Shown here piece after piece: positions 47,238 through 57,019 of a DNA stretch of 64,000 nucleotides; the stretch's first letter is position 1, and every line of letters begins with the position of its first letter. The notes beneath the pieces were generated by a model. The model saw only the letters and a list, made by a program, of their open reading frames with translations, was not told the DNA's origin and made no database searches. The stretch covers positions 552,971 to 616,970 of the forward strand of contig JADGEI010000001.1 in assembly GCA_016744455.1 (NCBI GenBank), read 5' to 3'. This DNA comes from Alcanivoracaceae bacterium (GTDB lineage Bacteria; Pseudomonadota; Gammaproteobacteria; Xanthomonadales; Marinicellaceae). Position numbers and translations under genes: made by a program.

Positions 47238-47654
47238 ATGAAACACCCTATTCATCCAATGATTGTACATTTTCCAATAGCTTGTTGGTCAATAGCAACA
47301 AGTATTGATATAACGAGCCAGTTCATTGATTTAAAACAGTTTAACATAGCAGGAATTTTAATTTTATTTGGAATTGTGTTGGCGTTACCTGCTATGGTTT
47401 CTGGTTTAATTGATATGGTAAAAATAGCAAATGAAAGCCCTGCTATAGCGCTTGTAATGAAACACATGTCTTTTATTAGTCTTGCGTGGTTATGTTATGC
47501 ATTAAGTTTTTACATGAGATTTGATAACATGGAAATATTATTACCTAACAATTTATCTGTAGTTCTTTCAGTATCTGGTTTTATATTTTTAAGTATAGCA
47601 GGTTGGTATGGTGGAAATTTAGTATACCGATATAACATTGGAAGGGTGGAATAA
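47238..47654 (+). CDS. DUF2231 membrane protein
   Basis: 138 residues with four membrane helices. The N-terminal HPIHPMIVHFPIACW is the hallmark of DUF2231, whose conserved His residues suggest haem or metal binding. MVSGLIDM and VMKHMSF also fit the family. Together with the preceding small membrane protein, which also has His residues in helices, it may form a small redox membrane complex. The function is not established. Confidence 0.85.
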   Translation: MKHPIHPMIVHFPIACWSIATSIDITSQFIDLKQFNIAGILILFGIVLALPAMVSGLIDMVKIANESPAIALVMKHMSFISLAWLCYALSFYMRFDNMEILLPNNLSVVLSVSGFIFLSIAGWYGGNLVYRYNIGRVE

Positions 47655-47870
47655 TGAATTTTTGAATCACCTGCCATTAAGTGAAAATGGTTAATAATAA
47701 CTACCAAGAATTATGCAATATTCTCAACTTCTCAATAGATGAAATTTTATGAAAAATAATCAATTGATTTATTAATTATTTGAAATACATAAACAAAACA
47801 ACTGTTCTTGTTAACCCCGCGGTATAATTCCTCGGGTTAATATAATCACTTCAAAGATTGGAATAACTGC

Positions 47871-49100
47871 ATGAAAAATAGAAAACATAAAGTCAACTTC
47901 TTAGGTCACAGTCATGAATTGGCTGGATTACTTGAATTACCTGAAATCACACCAAAAGCATATGTGCTGTTTGCACATTGTTTTACTTGCGGCAAAGATA
48001 TTGCAGCAGCTTCTAGAATTGCGAAGGCTTTAGTCTCACATAATTTTGCTGTTTTACGCTTTGATTTTACTGGCATAGGAAACAGTGACGGAGATTTTGC
48101 CAATTCTAATTTTTCCTCAAATGTTGCGGACTTAGTCGCTGCTGCTGATTTTATGCGTGACAAGTACCAAGCACCTAGCGTTTTAGTTGGTCATTCTTTA
48201 GGTGGAGCTGCTGTCTTAAAAGCGGCTCATTCTATTGATGAATGTGAAGCTGTGGCCAGTATTGCTGCACCTGCTAATGCCGAACATATTTCACACTTAT
48301 TTAATTGTTCTATTGATGAAATTAAACAACATGGTGAAGCTAAAGTTGATTTGGGTGGGCGAAAATTCACCATACAAAAACAGTTTATTGATGATATTTC
48401 AGATCAAGATAACAGTCATATTTCGCAATTAAAACGAGCTTTGTTAGTTATGCATTCTCCTATTGATAGCATAGTCAACATCCAGGAGGCTGAAAAAATT
48501 TATAAGCAAGCAAAACACCCTAAAAGTTTTGTGAGTTTAGATTCGGCCAACCATTTATTAACAAGAAAAGCAGATGCCGATTACGCTGCTGGAATTATTG
48601 CAGCTTGGGCTGATAAATTCATTGGAGTATCAAATGCACTAGAAAATAAAATCCCAACACGAAAAAACATAGCAACAGGACATGTTGAAGTAACTGAGAT
48701 TGATAAAAACTTTTGGTGCGACATACAATCAGACTCTCATCAATGGCAAGCTGATGAACCGCTAAAAGTGGGTGGAAGCAATTTAGGGCCTGATCCATAT
48801 GAACACCTATTAGCAGGATTAGGTGCGTGTACTGTAATGACATTACGAATGTATGCCAATCTAAAGAAAATACCTATGAAAAATGTTATTGTAAACCTAT
48901 CACATAATCGCGAACACATAAAAGACTGTAATGGCTGTGATAAATCCAACAATACAATTGATGTGATTGACAAAAAAATAAGTTTTATTGGCGATTTATC
49001 AGATAAGGATATAAAAAGGCTATTGGTTATTGCAGACAAATGCCCAGTTCATCGTACGTTGCATAACACGATTAAAGTTAGAACTCATGTGAACATATAA
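47871..49100 (+). CDS. Alpha/beta hydrolase - OsmC fusion protein
   Basis: 409 residues in two domains. Residues 1-255 are an alpha/beta hydrolase: [12 protein letters not shown] (oxyanion region), the nucleophile elbow VGHSLGGAA (Ser), an acid in MHSPIDSIV and the His in DSANHLLTR. Residues about 265-409 are an OsmC/Ohr domain with redox Cys in [16 protein letters not shown] and [10 protein letters not shown]. OsmC domains reduce organic hydroperoxides with thiols. The fusion is a known bacterial architecture. It probably releases and detoxifies lipid hydroperoxides. An imperfect inverted repeat TTAACCC / GGGTTAA lies about 40 nt upstream. Confidence 0.92.
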   Translation: MKNRKHKVNFLGHSHELAGLLELPEITPKAYVLFAHCFTCGKDIAAASRIAKALVSHNFAVLRFDFTGIGNSDGDFANSNFSSNVADLVAAADFMRDKYQAPSVLVGHSLGGAAVLKAAHSIDECEAVASIAAPANAEHISHLFNCSIDEIKQHGEAKVDLGGRKFTIQKQFIDDISDQDNSHISQLKRALLVMHSPIDSIVNIQEAEKIYKQAKHPKSFVSLDSANHLLTRKADADYAAGIIAAWADKFIGVSNALENKIPTRKNIATGHVEVTEIDKNFWCDIQSDSHQWQADEPLKVGGSNLGPDPYEHLLAGLGACTVMTLRMYANLKKIPMKNVIVNLSHNREHIKDCNGCDKSNNTIDVIDKKISFIGDLSDKDIKRLLVIADKCPVHRTLHNTIKVRTHVNI

Positions 49101-49160
49101 ACTAGCTAATACAATGAAAATATAAAACTATAGACGTATGTAAATTAATAATTTGTATGA

Positions 49161-49352
49161 CTATCTAGTTAATATGCCAAGATTCCATGCAAAGATAGCA
49201 GCACCAAATATTACAATAGTAGTTAATATGGTATTTTTAATGAACACTTTCTTTTTTATCAAATTATTGATTTTACCATTCAACTTAGATTGAATAGAAT
49301 CAGCAATGCGTTTATTGTCTAGTTTAAATATTTTGTTTAAGTCTTTATTCAT
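49161..49352 (-). CDS. Tiny membrane protein coupled to ECF sigma factor
   Basis: 63 residues: a charged N-terminal 38 residues (KIFKLDNKRIADSIQSKL) and one membrane helix near the C-terminus (NTILTTIVIFGAAIFAWNLGI). The ATG lies inside the end of the sigma gene (8-nt overlap), so translation is coupled. Size, topology and position suggest a minimal anti-sigma or sigma-anchoring protein. No family is recognised. Confidence 0.65.
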   Translation of the reverse strand: MNKDLNKIFKLDNKRIADSIQSKLNGKINNLIKKKVFIKNTILTTIVIFGAAIFAWNLGILTR

Positions 49353-49887
49353 TATTTTTTTCTAATTGGTTTTGCATGATAGTTCGAGCTTGTTTTATAT
49401 AAGTTTTTAATGAACCTAATGGTATTTTTAGTACAAGTGATGCTTCACTGTGTGACATTCCGCTTGCATCGCATAATAACAATACAGCTTTTTGGTTGTT
49501 GTTTAAATAGTTTAAAGCATTACTTATATCAATACTGTCATCTAATTTTGATAAATATTTTTGAGATGTATTTTGTTTAAAACGATTTAAGGTGTGTTGT
49601 AAACGGCTTTCTTTACGCTTTGATTGTAGAAACTCACGATAAGCAATACTAAATAGCCAAGTTTTAAATTTTGATTTACCTTCAAAACGCGATATTTTTT
49701 CATAAGCTTTTATAAAAGTATCTTGTGTTATGTCATCTGCTAAATATTTTTCATTAGTATATCGATAAATAAACGAGAATAAATTTGTTTGGTGGTGATT
49801 CACCAATACTGAAAAAGCACACCTGTCATTGCTGGCTTGTGTTAATGCCACTAACTGAGAATCATCAAGGAGTGTATATTTTGACAT
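49345..49887 (-). CDS. ECF-type RNA polymerase sigma factor
   Basis: 180 residues from the ATG at 49887 (MSKYTLLDDSQLVALTQ). A longer frame to 49950 reads into an inverted-repeat element and is rejected. Region 2: CAFSVLVNHHQTNLFSFIYRYTNEKYLADDITQDTFIKAYEKI and FKTWLFSIAYREFLQSKRK. Region 4: ALNYLNNNQKAVLLLCDASGMSHSEASLVLKIPLGSLKTYIKQAR. It is followed by an overlapping gene for a tiny membrane protein. Upstream, an inverted-repeat element at 49908-50067 now separates it from a DUF6249-type membrane protein gene and may have replaced or supplied its promoter. Confidence 0.92.
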   Translation of the reverse strand: MSKYTLLDDSQLVALTQASNDRCAFSVLVNHHQTNLFSFIYRYTNEKYLADDITQDTFIKAYEKISRFEGKSKFKTWLFSIAYREFLQSKRKESRLQHTLNRFKQNTSQKYLSKLDDSIDISNALNYLNNNQKAVLLLCDASGMSHSEASLVLKIPLGSLKTYIKQARTIMQNQLEKNNE

Positions 49888-49907
49888 TAATAAATAAGAA
49901 ACATATT

Positions 49908-50067
49908 TGATACCTTTGCATAACTCGTGGAACATGTTAATAAGTTGCAAAAAACACAGCTCTGCGTTAAAAAAATCGCAAACAATGGGTTGTTTGACTC
50001 ATTTTTTTCTTTGATTGTTGCTTTTTTCATTCTTTATCCGTAGTCCCAAAGTTATGCAAAAGTCTCT
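49908..50067. mobile_element. Miniature inverted-repeat element (copy 1, diverged)
   Basis: About 160 bp bounded by imperfect inverted repeats of 18 nt, matching 15 of 18, around the core CCTTTGCATAACT / AGTTATGCAAAAG. The outer ends resemble the perfect repeats of the element at 63736-63896 (AGAGACCTTTGCATAA). It carries no transposase. The ends look like IS-derived termini. It lies directly in front of the ECF sigma gene. Confidence 0.6.
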
Positions 50068-50072
50068 ATTAA

Positions 50073-50450
50073 TTATTTCTTCTTAAAATAAAAATACAGG
50101 TATGTAATTCCAATCAAACCAGGAAACATTGACATACCAATAAAGCTTGTTTGTGCTAATTTATAACCAGATACACCCATAACAATTCCGCAAATTATAC
50201 AAGCAAGTGCTAAAGCTAATCCTAGAAAGCCTTTTCTTAAATCAATACGTGAATTGCTTTGAAACAAAGCATGAATTTGCTCCGGTGTTAAATCTTTATT
50301 GCCTGCTAAAATTTCTTGAACCACTTTTAATTGCATACGATTATGAAAATAGTTATAAGTAATTAATATAGCTATAATTGCAACTAATGCTGCAAAAAAC
50401 AAAAGTATTGTTGGCCCAATTACATGCCCAATATTCGGCATTTTCATCAC
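50073..50450 (-). CDS. DUF6249-type inner membrane protein
   Basis: 125 residues with a membrane helix near residues 12-32, then a soluble loop LKVVQEILAGNKDLTPEQIHALF, and two further helices at the C-terminus (LGLALALACIICGIVMGVSG, MFPGLIGITYLYFYF). This matches the small DUF6249 family as I remember it, which is often encoded beside ECF sigma factors. It is transcribed toward the sigma gene and may have formed an operon with it before the inverted-repeat element entered. The function is unknown. Confidence 0.7.
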   Translation of the reverse strand: MMKMPNIGHVIGPTILLFFAALVAIIAILITYNYFHNRMQLKVVQEILAGNKDLTPEQIHALFQSNSRIDLRKGFLGLALALACIICGIVMGVSGYKLAQTSFIGMSMFPGLIGITYLYFYFKKK

Positions 50451-50577
50451 CTCTTAATTTATTATCTACTCTTAGATGCATGCTATTGCTTAAATAGATG
50501 TATTTCAACAAAATAAAATAATTTACATCCATTTGTAGGTGATTGTTACTCTAAGTTATTTTAAAACATGGGTAATT

Positions 50578-52233
50578 ATGAAAACAACTATCACTCTACT
50601 ATTAATCTTATTTTTGCAGGCTTGCACTCAAGAAAATCATCTACCTTTAGAGTTGTCTTCAGGAGAAATAATTTATAAAGTGCATAAAGAAAATATAGGT
50701 TCTATAGCATTTATGAATGATTGGATTGAAATGGATAAATTCACCAAAAATAATTTTGTTAAAGAACTACATTTAGATAATGATTCTGATTTGGCTTTTA
50801 GGATGTTTCTGGATAAAACATTAACGTTCTATCTAAATCAACTTGAACCTAGCTTACCGGTTAGAGAGTTATGTGACAAAGGTAATTTCCAAATAACATT
50901 CTTAGTTGATGGAAAAAAATTATATTCCAATAGAATACCAACTGGCGCAGGATCTTGTGATTATAAAAATGAAACCACGGCATACGGTATTCCTTTAATT
51001 AATAAAAAAAGCATTGATCATTGGGGAATGTTTTTATGGGTTAAGTTTATGAAAAAAGGTAATGGTGATAACACTCTATCAGGTAACAAGCATGCGTTAA
51101 AAATTGAAGTACGCCCTTATATTGAGCATAATGAATTGAAAATTGGAGAAATTATTGCACAAGGAAGCATACTACTTAAACGCAATGAAAAACAGGTTGA
51201 CGATTCCGAAGTTTCGATTCAAGCTATACAACCTACAGAAAAATGGAACATCTCAAAAAAGAAATTCAATAAAGGAAGAATTGAACAATTAAACAAAAAA
51301 ATAATTCAGCATCACTTCAAAGAAATTAGTAGCATTGTTGTCATTAAAGATGGTGATTTACTTATCGAAGAATATTTTAATGATTCAAACCGAAGTTCCT
51401 TACATGATACTCGCTCAGTTGGGAAAACATTAACATCAACATTGATGGGGATAGCGATCGAAGAAAAATACATTAAAAGCAAAACTCAAACATTAGGTGA
51501 GTTTTATGATTTGAAAAACTTTAAAAATTATTCATCAAGCAAAGAAAAAATTACATTAAGTAGCCTACTAACAATGAGTTCAGGCATCGAAGGTACTGAT
51601 ATGGAATCAAGTTCAATGGGACATGAAGACAAAATGTATCCAACGGCTGACTGGGTTAAATTTACTTTAGATTTACCCATGGACGAACATAAATCTATAG
51701 GACGTAACTGGGATTATTTTACTGCTGGTGTAGTGCTTCTAGGCGATATTCTTGATAAATCATTACCTAATGGGTTATTAGATTATGCTGATAAAAAATT
51801 ATTTAAACCATTAGGAATAACAGATTATAAATGGCAATTTACACCTAACAATACTCCAAATACTGCAGGAGGCTTTCAAATGAGCTCTTTAGATTATGCA
51901 CGTTGGGGTCAGTTATACTTAGACGATGGTATTTTTAATAATGGGCAAATATTACCCAAGCAATGGGTCGATGATAGTATGTCGAAACATTTAAAACTTC
52001 AGAATAAAGATGATGAATATTATGGTTTTTTATTCTTTAACAAGCATTATAAAATTAACAAACATGTAATTGACACATACTACGCTTATGGAAATGGCGG
52101 GAATAAAATTGTTATAATAAAAAAATTAAATGCTGTTATTGTTATTACAGCAAAAGCGTTTAACCAAGCTTATGGAAATTACCAAACTGATGAAATACTT
52201 ACCGATTATTTATTGCCCGCATTGATTGAGTAA
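50578..52233 (+). CDS. Serine hydrolase lipoprotein, class C beta-lactamase fold
   Basis: 551 residues from the ATG at 50578, whose lipobox LFLQAC marks a lipoprotein. An upstream start would hide the signal. The first 230 residues are an extra domain not recognised. The catalytic domain begins near residue 235: DTRSVGKTLTSTLMG holds the SxxK (Ser-Val-Gly-Lys), NWDYFTAGVVLLGDIL sits where the YxN motif is expected but reads Tyr-Phe-Thr, and the third motif region is YGNGGNKIVI. Such enzymes are peptidases or esterases, rarely true beta-lactamases. A second serine hydrolase gene follows. Confidence 0.85.
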   Translation: MKTTITLLLILFLQACTQENHLPLELSSGEIIYKVHKENIGSIAFMNDWIEMDKFTKNNFVKELHLDNDSDLAFRMFLDKTLTFYLNQLEPSLPVRELCDKGNFQITFLVDGKKLYSNRIPTGAGSCDYKNETTAYGIPLINKKSIDHWGMFLWVKFMKKGNGDNTLSGNKHALKIEVRPYIEHNELKIGEIIAQGSILLKRNEKQVDDSEVSIQAIQPTEKWNISKKKFNKGRIEQLNKKIIQHHFKEISSIVVIKDGDLLIEEYFNDSNRSSLHDTRSVGKTLTSTLMGIAIEEKYIKSKTQTLGEFYDLKNFKNYSSSKEKITLSSLLTMSSGIEGTDMESSSMGHEDKMYPTADWVKFTLDLPMDEHKSIGRNWDYFTAGVVLLGDILDKSLPNGLLDYADKKLFKPLGITDYKWQFTPNNTPNTAGGFQMSSLDYARWGQLYLDDGIFNNGQILPKQWVDDSMSKHLKLQNKDDEYYGFLFFNKHYKINKHVIDTYYAYGNGGNKIVIIKKLNAVIVITAKAFNQAYGNYQTDEILTDYLLPALIE

Positions 52234-52433
52234 ATATATAGCCTAGAATTTTGAAGAGTTAATTGCGATAAAAGTAAATAATATGTATTTAGTGGATATC
52301 AATTTATTTGGGCCAGCAAATATTATTTATATGCTAATTATTTAACTAATTTACGAGTATATTTCATAATTATGAACCAATAAACACAAATCATGTCAAT
52401 CTATTCATATAAAATGAAGTGCCGGGGAAAACA

Positions 52434-53909
52434 TTGAAATTCAAAAAAAACAAAATATTATTACTGCTATTCATTTCACTAATTTGTGTTTTTACTATTT
52501 CAAATGGGTTTGCAAAAAAGAATAATTCTAAAAAAATTGAGAGAATTAACGATTTAATAAGCAGGTATACTGAATACGGTAACTTCAATGGTTCTATCCT
52601 AGTAGCTAATAATAGAGAAGTTATATATAAAAAAAGTTTTGGAATGGCCAACATGGAATGGGATGTTTCGAATCAAAACGATACAAAGTTCAGAATTGCA
52701 TCAATCACAAAACAGTTCACTGCGATGTTAATACTACAACTCGTTGCAGAAAACAAACTTGATTTGCAGGCTACAATTTCGTCTTATTTACCTAATTATC
52801 CAAAAGAAAATGCCGAAATTATTACCATTCATCATCTATTGACCCATACATCAGGCACACCAATGTTTGATGATTTTGTCAAATACTATGACATTGAACG
52901 AAACAGATATAAACCAGAAGAATTAGTTAAAATATTTGCAGATGGTAAACTTAAATTTAGCCCTGGAGAAAGATATGCCTATTCGAATGAAGGTTATGTA
53001 ATTCTTGGGGTTATAATCGAAAAAATTACAGGAAAATCCTATGCTGATGTATTACAAGAGAAGATATTTTTGCCATTAAAAATGCATAACTCTGGTTACG
53101 ATGTAAATTACAATATTTTAAAAAATAGAGCTATGGGTTATACAAAAGGCTATAGAAGAAATCAGTATTTTAATGTAAATTATGTTGATATGAGCATTCC
53201 ATATGCGGCAGGATCAATCTATTCTACCGTAGAAGATTTATTTATTTGGGAACAAGCTTTATATACTGAAAAATTACTTGCCAAAAAATACCGTGATTTG
53301 ATGTTCGGTAAATATATCAAAGCACCAAGACGCTACTATGGTTATGGTTGGTTTAACGGTCCAATGCAAATAGGAAATAGCGATAAAAATATTGAAATCA
53401 ATGTTCATAGTGGTGGAATTAATGGATTTAGAACAATAATTACACGTATTCCTTCAACTCAATCATCAATCATTATATTAGCAAATTTAGAGAGGATCCC
53501 TGTCTATGAAATTACCAATTCAATTCTTGGCATTATAAATGATGAGTCTTACAACAAAAATATATCAATCGCCTATTCACTTTTAGATATTGTGACAAAA
53601 CAAGGCATAAAAGAAGCTCGAAAATATTACCAAAAGTTTAGAGGTGAATTTGGTTACTATACTGATGTAAATGAAATAAATATTGCTGCTTATGAATTGT
53701 TACATGCTGATAAAACTAAACTAGCTGAATTTATGTTTAAATTAAATATTGAAGCCTTTCCAGAATCATTTATAGGCTATGATAGCTATGGCGAATTATT
53801 ATTATTACAAGGTAAAAAAGAACAAGCTCTTGAAAATTATAAAAAATCGCTAGAGTTAAATCCAAACAATAGGAATGCAATTAAAATTATAAATGAGGTC
53901 AATAATTAA
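52434..53909 (+). CDS. Serine hydrolase, class C beta-lactamase fold, with C-terminal TPR
   Basis: 491 residues from a proposed TTG start at 52434, with GGGGA five nt upstream. A GTG at 52419 is an alternative. The TTG start gives a good signal peptide (LKFKKNKILLLLFISLIC). Catalytic motifs are intact: FRIASITKQFTAM (SxxK), RYAYSNEGYVIL (YxN) and VHSGGINGF (HxG). The last 110 residues contain TPR-like helices (GKKEQALENYKKSLELNPNNRNA). It is probably a periplasmic peptidase or esterase. It differs from the preceding hydrolase in having all canonical motifs and no N-terminal extra domain. Confidence 0.88.
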   Translation: MKFKKNKILLLLFISLICVFTISNGFAKKNNSKKIERINDLISRYTEYGNFNGSILVANNREVIYKKSFGMANMEWDVSNQNDTKFRIASITKQFTAMLILQLVAENKLDLQATISSYLPNYPKENAEIITIHHLLTHTSGTPMFDDFVKYYDIERNRYKPEELVKIFADGKLKFSPGERYAYSNEGYVILGVIIEKITGKSYADVLQEKIFLPLKMHNSGYDVNYNILKNRAMGYTKGYRRNQYFNVNYVDMSIPYAAGSIYSTVEDLFIWEQALYTEKLLAKKYRDLMFGKYIKAPRRYYGYGWFNGPMQIGNSDKNIEINVHSGGINGFRTIITRIPSTQSSIIILANLERIPVYEITNSILGIINDESYNKNISIAYSLLDIVTKQGIKEARKYYQKFRGEFGYYTDVNEINIAAYELLHADKTKLAEFMFKLNIEAFPESFIGYDSYGELLLLQGKKEQALENYKKSLELNPNNRNAIKIINEVNN

Positions 53910-54582
53910 TCAAAGGTTGATGTCGTTTTAAGAAATATAGGGCTAAAACAGAATTAAAAATAACCCACATCTAAAAGGAAAGCCATACAAAATGCGTATT
54001 TTTTTAATTTCATATGTTCTTAAATGCCTACAGTTTGATTATTCTAGTAACTAGTTGCTGCTAAATTTAGTGGCTTGAAATACATCATACTGATAAAGCT
54101 AATTTGTTGATTTCTCTAAGGTGATTATAAATGAATTAGTTTGTCTCTGTCATTATAAAACTATAGATAGCTTTACCTAAGCCAATAATCAAACCAAAAG
54201 CATAAACATTGACGTTAGAACAAATACAAATGCTTCATGAATTGCCTCTATTAATCAATTAAACTGCCTAAATTATAGCAATAAAATCATGCATGAACTC
54301 AACAGGCACTTTTAGTACTAGAGCAGGCAGAAAATTTGTTGGATAAAGCTCATTCTTCGATTATTCATTTTTAATGATCATAGGTATAAAGCTCGAAACT
54401 TATACATTCAAGACTGCTTTAATAAATATAAACAACCATTGAGAAACTCGTAGCTCTTTCAACTATAATTTTCAGGCAAAACATCGTTGAATAGATTGAT
54501 AAATAGACCCATCAATTAAATTATGTGTAGCTTCAGGTCAAATATTAATTTTATAATTGGTTGTTAAGTGGAAATATTGATT
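53910..54582. other. Long non-coding gap
   Basis: AT-rich, about 670 nt. I see no convincing gene. Short open stretches interrupted by stops (for example a readable helix-like stretch near 54300-54370 on the plus strand) may be the remains of a decayed gene, but no family is recognisable. Confidence 0.4.
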
Positions 54583-56589
54583 TCACTCAAAACCGTTTTC
54601 GAACATAAAATCAGTTGATTTAGACCAAATCCTTAAACCTGAATCGTAATCAGCAAGCACCAATAAGTCATCTGTTGCTTCTACTTTTTTAGCGTTTCCT
54701 GGTGTTTCGATAGTAGATAAATATTGTGGAGAAGCAGGAGTACTTACATCGACTAACAACATGCCATAAAAAGTATCAGCAGCGATATAAGCAATATTGT
54801 TTTTCACTGATACGCCATTTGCATAGGTTGGATTGGTACTAAATGTCGCTAGTTCTGTAGCGTTAGTTGGCACACTGATATCCAAAATACGTAAACCATC
54901 AATGTCATTTGCTAAATACAATATGTTGCCATCAACATCCCCATCCAAAATTGGTCTTGAATAACTAAAGGTATCTAATTCTTGTGGAGATATTTTGTTG
55001 CTAAAATCAATTATCCATGCAGTCGCATTACTAAAAGCTATAACCATGTCCTGATTAACAATCAATCGATTAATGCTGCGGTTTGATGACTCTACCCACG
55101 TTCCCAAAACAACTGGGCTTAATGGGTCACTTAAATTGACCCATTTCACACCTTGTGAACCAGTAGCTACCACTGCTGCATCTGTACCTGCTTTTTCAAC
55201 AAATTGAACAATGTGCCCATTTCCAAAGTCTAGCTCTGGCAGTATGTTTGGATTCACTATATCTGTTACATCAACCAATTTAAGCGAGCTGCCATAGTTA
55301 GCAACAGCTACTGTATTATTGACTTTTACTGCAGCTGCAACTGTGCTATTGCCTAAATTATTTATCCAACTACCTGTAATTGGGCTGGATGGATTGCTGC
55401 TATCAATCATCACTATGCCACTTTGACTAGTTGCAAGAGTAATAATGTCATTGCCCACATCAATATTAACTGACTCAGTAATCAGTGGTAAATAATCGAC
55501 TTCAACAGGTGCAATATGACCACCTCCAGATGTAGCATTCAAATCATAGACATAAATGCCGTGGCTGTTATACCAACTAGGACGTGAAGAATAAGCATAA
55601 TTACCTAAAACAGCTAAACCAGAATTAGGTGCACTGGTTCCACCATAAACAGTAGGTATTGCTGGGTCTGTGGCATCCATCAAGACAACACCATTACCCT
55701 GAGTTGAATCACTAACAACTAAAAGTCCATTACTTGCTTTTTCTGTTCGGCGGAAACTTCCAAACCCAGCTGGCATATGAATGTCATCAACAGTCCCTAA
55801 ATCAGTGATTGCAACTGGGTTTTGAGTAACATCAAGTTCTAAAATAGTTAAACCTTGACTGCCACGAGAAACATAAGCCTTGTTTTCATAAATTGATATA
55901 TGTGATGCTCTAGTTGCAGCAGCAAAACGGTTGGACAGAAATAGATTGGTTGGGTCACTGATATTAATTGCTGATACACCTTCGTTATCATCTGCTAGAA
56001 AAGCAAAGTCACCCAACACCTCTACATCAAATACAAAATCTGTCCCAGGTTCGACATAATTGCCTGCTAAAGTAATTGATGCAGGATTACTGATGTCTAA
56101 TGCCCATAAGCCAGCTGGTTGCACAGCGACAACTAATAAGTTTTCATCAACAAAAGCTAGCCCAGAAGGTTTTCGACCATCCTCAACTTCATAACGCCCC
56201 ACAATCAATGGAGGTGATGTTTGCGGATTAACTAATGTCACCCATTTTGTATCATCTGATATGGCCACTAAACTGCCATTCTCCAAAACATCAATGCTGT
56301 GTACCGGATAGTTGGTTCTAACCTCATCATAAACAACTAATCCTGAACTACCTCCAGCCTTAGCTATACGTAGTACAGTACCTTCTCCATAAAATAGAAT
56401 GTCAGTTCCGTTTCCATCTGACCAAGTTTCTGACGCCATTGACGGTCCATAAGGCCAGTGCCCTTCAACAGGATAATCCGTTATCACAGGATTCATAGCC
56501 ATAATCAATTTTGGTGAGATTAGACAAATCATAATTATCATTCGATATAGATAAATTAAGTTATTAGTATTAGCTGTAAATGTATTCAT
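54583..56589 (-). CDS. Exported LVIVD-type beta-propeller protein with C-terminal FENGFE motif
   Basis: 668 residues. The exported N-terminus is hydrophobic (LIYLYRMIIMICLISPKLIMA). The rest is made of many repeats of about 45 residues with the pattern V-x-V-x-x-x-x-A-Y-x-A-x-x-x-x-G-[LV]-x-x-[LV]-D-[IV]-S-[DN]-P-x-x-P, for example GLWALDISNPASITLAGNYVE and GLRILDISVPTNATELATF. This is the LVIVD repeat, a beta-propeller found in secreted proteins. It ends in DFMFENGFE. Its role is probably binding at the cell surface. No catalytic site is seen. Confidence 0.82.
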   Translation of the reverse strand: MNTFTANTNNLIYLYRMIIMICLISPKLIMAMNPVITDYPVEGHWPYGPSMASETWSDGNGTDILFYGEGTVLRIAKAGGSSGLVVYDEVRTNYPVHSIDVLENGSLVAISDDTKWVTLVNPQTSPPLIVGRYEVEDGRKPSGLAFVDENLLVVAVQPAGLWALDISNPASITLAGNYVEPGTDFVFDVEVLGDFAFLADDNEGVSAINISDPTNLFLSNRFAAATRASHISIYENKAYVSRGSQGLTILELDVTQNPVAITDLGTVDDIHMPAGFGSFRRTEKASNGLLVVSDSTQGNGVVLMDATDPAIPTVYGGTSAPNSGLAVLGNYAYSSRPSWYNSHGIYVYDLNATSGGGHIAPVEVDYLPLITESVNIDVGNDIITLATSQSGIVMIDSSNPSSPITGSWINNLGNSTVAAAVKVNNTVAVANYGSSLKLVDVTDIVNPNILPELDFGNGHIVQFVEKAGTDAAVVATGSQGVKWVNLSDPLSPVVLGTWVESSNRSINRLIVNQDMVIAFSNATAWIIDFSNKISPQELDTFSYSRPILDGDVDGNILYLANDIDGLRILDISVPTNATELATFSTNPTYANGVSVKNNIAYIAADTFYGMLLVDVSTPASPQYLSTIETPGNAKKVEATDDLLVLADYDSGLRIWSKSTDFMFENGFE

Positions 56590-57019
56590 GTAGAAACCTT
56601 TTATAATTCATAAAAACCTTAATCAGTATGGCACAAACACGAGTGTTAATTATGAAATTTTCATGATATTTTTATGAAAATTGTATGTAATCAAATTAAA
56701 TTCATTTAAGCTTGTTTTAAATAAATAAATGGGGCTTTTAAATAATTCTAGAGATATATTTAATGGAATTAATGCCCACTACAACTATCTGAATTTACTT
56801 ATCAAGTAATACGATGGTTTTGAAAATTTTCAAGAATATAAGTTATTGTACTAGTTTGCGAATATTAGATAAAATTAGCCTACATCAGATACTGAGTTTT
56901 CTAAAAGTAACTTAAAATTTATAAATACTTAGGTTCTCAGCTCGGATGAGATTTCTAATGTTTGATAAATACACAAAATCGTGTTAATGTAATGTCCAAA
57001 ATTCACTTAGGGTAAAAGA
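56590..57019. other. Divergent intergenic region
   Basis: AT-rich promoter region between the propeller gene (minus) and the sortilin-like gene (plus). AGGGTAAAAGA precedes the plus-strand start. No RNA or repeat is recognised. Confidence 0.4.

Noticed and set aside
49888..49950. Longer N-terminus for the second ECF sigma factor
   Set aside because: The extra residues are encoded partly by the inverted-repeat element and do not resemble sigma region 1 or 2.
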